This document shows, in pieces, positions 9,361 through 12,175 of a stretch of 12,175 nucleotides of DNA. Numbering within the stretch: the first letter of the stretch is position 1; every line of letters starts with the position of its first letter. The notes under the pieces were generated by a model. It ran no database searches. It was not told the DNA's origin and worked only from the letters and a program-made list of their open reading frames with translations. Source of the DNA: Betaproteobacteria bacterium UBA7395. Its GTDB lineage: Bacteria > Pseudomonadota > Gammaproteobacteria > Burkholderiales > Rhodocyclaceae. The stretch lies in NCBI GenBank assembly GCA_002470165.1, contig DKNF01000189.1, forward strand, positions 680 through 12,854, written 5' to 3'. Made by a program: the position numbers and the translations under genes.

Positions 9361-9981
9361 CTATTCGCCGATCACGTCGCTGCCCGGCGGCGGCGTGAAG
9401 CGGAACAGCCCGGCTGCCAGCGCCGGGTTGCGTTCGCCGCGCAGCAGGCGGATGCGCGTGGTCTGGCCGAAATTGTCGTGCAGTTCCATCGCCTTCATGT
9501 CGCGCCCGGCCATGCCGATGCGGACTTTCTCGAAGCCGCTGTCGGCGGATTTCGGGATGGCTTCGACCCAGGCCAGGCCGTCGGCGTCGCCGGCTTCCCT
9601 GAGCGTGAAATTCTTTTCCAGTTCGTTGCTGCCGGCGAGCAGCGCGGCCGGCGAGCCGCCGATGGCCTGGCCGGCCTGACGGACCGTCACCTGTTGCAGT
9701 TCGGGATCGTGAATCCAGATTTTCTGACCGTCGCCGACGACGAGTTGCGGATAGGGCTTGAGGATTTCCCAGCGCAGCTTGCCCGGTCGCTGGATGGCCA
9801 GCGTCCCCGACGACTCCTGCGGCTTGCGGCCGTTGCGGGCGATCACCGCCTGCTCGAAATCGGCCTTGTAGCTGCGCGTGTCGTTGAGAAAACCGCGCAA
9901 TTGGTCGATGGCACCGGCGTGGGCGAGGATGGGCAGCGCGGCGAAGGCGGCACTGGCGATAAGTTGGCGGATGAGTTTCAT
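9361..9981 (-). CDS. lolA: Outer-membrane lipoprotein carrier protein LolA
   Basis: Periplasmic chaperone of 206 residues that accepts lipoproteins from LolCDE and passes them to LolB at the outer membrane. A signal peptide (MKLIRQLIASAAFAALPILAHA) ends with AHA before Gly. The mature protein shows the LolA pattern: DQLRGFLNDTRSYKADFEQ, SGTLAIQRPGKLRWEILKPYPQ at about 58-79, then VVGDGQKIWIHDPELQQVTV, and near the end a LFRFTPPPGSDVIGE tail. The start is the ATG at 9979-9981; ribosome binding site complementarity is poor. It lies 72 bases after ftsK on the same strand, as in E. coli, and is probably co-transcribed with it. A seven-base-pair hairpin (9994-10013) without a T-run lies in the gap. 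The next conserved partner, rarA, is displaced by the accessory genes downstream. Confidence 0.95.
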   Translation of the reverse strand: MKLIRQLIASAAFAALPILAHAGAIDQLRGFLNDTRSYKADFEQAVIARNGRKPQESSGTLAIQRPGKLRWEILKPYPQLVVGDGQKIWIHDPELQQVTVRQAGQAIGGSPAALLAGSNELEKNFTLREAGDADGLAWVEAIPKSADSGFEKVRIGMAGRDMKAMELHDNFGQTTRIRLLRGERNPALAAGLFRFTPPPGSDVIGE

Positions 9982-10053
9982 GGGCGCAGCTTACGCCGGC
10001 ACGATGGCCGACGCTGTGTCAGTGTGTAAGTTTTTGTATTGGCCGCCAGGAAA

Positions 10054-12175
10054 TCATTCGGCCGGTTTCTTCATCAGCACTTCGCGACCGCCGCGACCGT
10101 CCATGGCCGACACCAGGCCGGCGTTCTCCATGGCTTCGATGAGGCGGGCCGAGCGGTTGTAGCCGATGCGCAGGTGGCGCTGGACCAGCGAGATCGAGGC
10201 GCGCTGGTTCTTGAGAACGATGTCGACGGCCTGGTCGTAGAGCGGATCGCTTTCGGCGTCGCCGGCCCCGCCCTCGCCCGCTTCGCCGCCGCCTTCGTCG
10301 TCACCGGCAGCACCGTTGAGGATGTCCTCGACGTATTCCGGGGCGCCGGTGGTCTTGAGGTGCTCGACGACGCGATGCACTTCGTCGTCGGAAACGAAAG
10401 CGCCGTGAACGCGGGTCGGGTAGCCGGTGCCGGGCGCGAGATAGAGCATGTCACCCTGGCCGAGCAGGGCTTCAGCGCCCATCTGGTCGAGGATGGTGCG
10501 CGAGTCGATCTTGCTGGAGACCTGGAAGGACAGCCGGGTCGGGATGTTGGCCTTGATCAGGCCGGTGATCACGTCGACCGACGGGCGCTGCGTCGCCAGC
10601 ACCAGGTGGATGCCGGCGGCGCGGGCCTTCTGCGCCAGGCGGGCGATCTGTTCCTCGACCTTCTTGCCGACGACCATCATCAGGTCGGCCAGTTCGTCGA
10701 TGATGACGACGATGTACGGCATGTGCTTGAGCGGTTCCGGAGCTTCCGGCGTCAGCGACAGCGGATTGGGAATGTGCTCGCCGCGCTTCTCGGCGTCCTT
10801 GATCTTGGTGTTGAGGCCGGCGATGTTGCGCACGCCCATCGCCGACATCAGCTTGTAGCGCTTTTCCATTTCGGTGACGCACCAGTGCAGCGCGTTGGCC
10901 GCCTGCTTCATGTCGGTGACGACCGGCGCCAGCAGGTGCGGGATACCCTCGTAGATGGAGAGTTCGAGCATCTTGGGGTCGACCATGATCAGGCGGACGT
11001 TTTCCGGCTCGGACTTGTAGAGCATCGACAGGATCATCGCATTGACGCCGACCGACTTGCCCGAACCGGTGGTGCCGGCGACCAGCAGGTGCGGCGTCTT
11101 GGCCAGGTCGGCGACCACCGGCAGGCCGCCGATGTCCTTGCCCAGGCAGACGGTCAGCGGGCTGCTCATGTCGTTGTACGGCTTGCTGGAAATGATCTCT
11201 GAGAGCTTCACCGTCTGCCGCTTCGGGTTCGGCAGTTCAAGCGCCATGCACGACTTGCCGGGCACGGTTTCGACGACGCGGATCGAGACCATGGCCAGCG
11301 CCCGCGCCAGGTCGCGCGCCAGGTTGACGATCTGGGCGCCCTTGACGCCGACCGCCGGTTCGATTTCGTAGCGGGTGATGACCGGGCCGGGCATCGCCGC
11401 CAGCACCTTGACCTGAACGCCGAAGTCGGCGAGTTTGCGTTCGATCAGGCGCGACGTGTATTCCAGCGTTTCCGGGCTGACCGTCTCGGTCGGCGGCGGC
11501 GCCGGGTCGAGCAGGTGCAGCGGCGGCAGGGTGCCGCCGATGATCGCCTCGGGGAAGAGCAACGCCTGCTTCTCGCGCTCGACGCGCTTCTCGGCCTTCT
11601 TCGAGACCGGCACTTCGACCGGGGCCGGCGGCTCGATGAAGATCGGCTCATGCAGTTCGACGCGCAGCTTCTCTTCCTGAACGACGACTTCGCGCTGCTG
11701 CGCGACTTCGCGCCCGATCTTGCGGTCGCGCCAGGCGTCGATGCGGCCGTAGACGAAGAGGACCAGCGCTTCGAGGATCAGACCGAGTTTTTCGAAGGCC
11801 CATAGCCAGGACATGCCGGCAAAGGCGCTCCAGGCGGCGGCCATGACAGCCAGCAGGAACAGCGTGGCGCCGGTGAAACCGAGTGTGTCGGCCAGCCAGC
11901 GGCTGAGCTCAAGGCCGACCATGCCGCCGGGAGCCAGCGGCAGTTGGGCCTGCAGGGTATGGAAACGCAGCGCTTCGAGCGCGGTGCTGGCGAGCAGCAA
12001 GGCCAGGAAACCGGGAATCGCCAGGTAGGGCGACGGCGGCAGTTTCTCGGGATGGCCGTGCAGGCGGCGGAAGCCCCACCACACGGTCATGCCGAGCAGC
12101 ACCACCCACCACCAGGCGGACAGGCCGAAAACGTAAAGCATCAGGTCGGCCACCCAGGCCCCGGCGCGGCCGGCC
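10054..12175 (-). CDS. ftsK: DNA translocase FtsK, N-terminus beyond window edge
   Basis: Septum-anchored DNA pump that moves chromosome termini and activates XerCD recombination at dif. The stop is at 10054-10056. The frame remains open to the right edge, where it encodes AGRAGAW just before [10 protein letters not shown], typical internal FtsK sequence; so the GTG at 12151-12153 is not the true start and at least the first membrane helices lie outside. The visible 706 residues comprise membrane helices, a short charged linker (around [18 protein letters not shown]), the alpha/beta motor with Walker A GTTGSGKS and Walker [12 protein letters not shown], and [21 protein letters not shown]-terminal winged-helix gamma domain ([20 protein letters not shown], then [20 protein letters not shown]) follows, which reads KOPS in E. 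coli. An acidic Gly-rich spacer ([17 protein letters not shown]) joins motor and gamma. The linker is far shorter than the roughly 600-residue E. coli linker, as usual outside Enterobacteria. Confidence 0.97.
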   Translation of the reverse strand, partial: AGRAGAWVADLMLYVFGLSAWWWVVLLGMTVWWGFRRLHGHPEKLPPSPYLAIPGFLALLLASTALEALRFHTLQAQLPLAPGGMVGLELSRWLADTLGFTGATLFLLAVMAAAWSAFAGMSWLWAFEKLGLILEALVLFVYGRIDAWRDRKIGREVAQQREVVVQEEKLRVELHEPIFIEPPAPVEVPVSKKAEKRVEREKQALLFPEAIIGGTLPPLHLLDPAPPPTETVSPETLEYTSRLIERKLADFGVQVKVLAAMPGPVITRYEIEPAVGVKGAQIVNLARDLARALAMVSIRVVETVPGKSCMALELPNPKRQTVKLSEIISSKPYNDMSSPLTVCLGKDIGGLPVVADLAKTPHLLVAGTTGSGKSVGVNAMILSMLYKSEPENVRLIMVDPKMLELSIYEGIPHLLAPVVTDMKQAANALHWCVTEMEKRYKLMSAMGVRNIAGLNTKIKDAEKRGEHIPNPLSLTPEAPEPLKHMPYIVVIIDELADLMMVVGKKVEEQIARLAQKARAAGIHLVLATQRPSVDVITGLIKANIPTRLSFQVSSKIDSRTILDQMGAEALLGQGDMLYLAPGTGYPTRVHGAFVSDDEVHRVVEHLKTTGAPEYVEDILNGAAGDDEGGGEAGEGGAGDAESDPLYDQAVDIVLKNQRASISLVQRHLRIGYNRSARLIEAMENAGLVSAMDGRGGREVLMKKPAE

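Noticed and set aside
9994..10013. Hairpin between ftsK and lolA as a terminator
   Set aside because: The seven-base-pair stem is not followed by a T-run on the minus strand, so it is more likely a leader or processing hairpin or chance.
10039..11202. A 387-codon plus-strand open frame antisense to ftsK
   Set aside because: It is a shadow of the ftsK motor domain, rich in Val, Asp, Arg, His and Gln, and has no ribosome binding site.
12151..12153. GTG as the start of ftsK
   Set aside because: The frame stays open upstream and encodes AGRAGAW, typical internal FtsK sequence. The gene continues beyond the window.

Overview
The window looks like chromosomal DNA of a GC-rich betaproteobacterium, probably Rhodocyclales-like (Dechloromonas, Azospira or Azoarcus relatives). 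That placement is an inference from base composition, from protein style, and from a gene block in the order ftsK, lolA, rarA, serS, all on the minus strand. E. coli has the same order. No plasmid, phage, transposase, integrase, rRNA or CRISPR was seen.

Layout from left to right. 1-943 (-) is a partial OppB/DppB-type ABC permease. 983-1867 (-) is a bile acid:sodium symporter family protein. 1957-1982 is a terminator for the tRNA-Ser(CGA) gene at 2005-2092 (-). 2120-3499 (+) is mltF, a lipoprotein lytic transglycosylase. 3466-4746 (-) is serS, whose end overlaps the end of mltF. 4871-5812 (+) is an exported M14 zinc carboxypeptidase. 5816-7129 (-) is rarA. 7134-7463 and 7460-7711 (-) are ccdB and ccdA. 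7908-8522 (+) is a cold-shock domain plus DUF1294 membrane protein. 8704-9345 (+) is an AT-richer orphan lipoprotein. 9361-9981 (-) is lolA, and 10054-12175 (-) is ftsK, which runs off the right edge.

The core block handles chromosome segregation (FtsK), lipoprotein trafficking (LolA), replication-fork maintenance (RarA) and serine charging (SerS, beside a tRNA-Ser gene). Two sets of genes interrupt it. The M14 peptidase sits between rarA and serS. A roughly 2.2 kb accessory segment (7.13-9.36 kb) sits between lolA and rarA and carries the CcdAB toxin-antitoxin pair, the CSD-DUF1294 gene and the orphan lipoprotein.

The most notable feature is the packing of ccdA-ccdB-rarA. ccdA and ccdB share ATGA. 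The TGA stop of ccdB forms part of the apparent ribosome binding site of rarA, so expression of RarA may depend on a gyrase-poison toxin operon with its own palindromic operator. A second theme is murein: a lytic transglycosylase, an exported M14 peptidase and an oligopeptide-type permease lie within 6 kb. No wholly new system is evident. The unusual points are arrangement and regulation. No gene-free stretch exceeds 300 bases.
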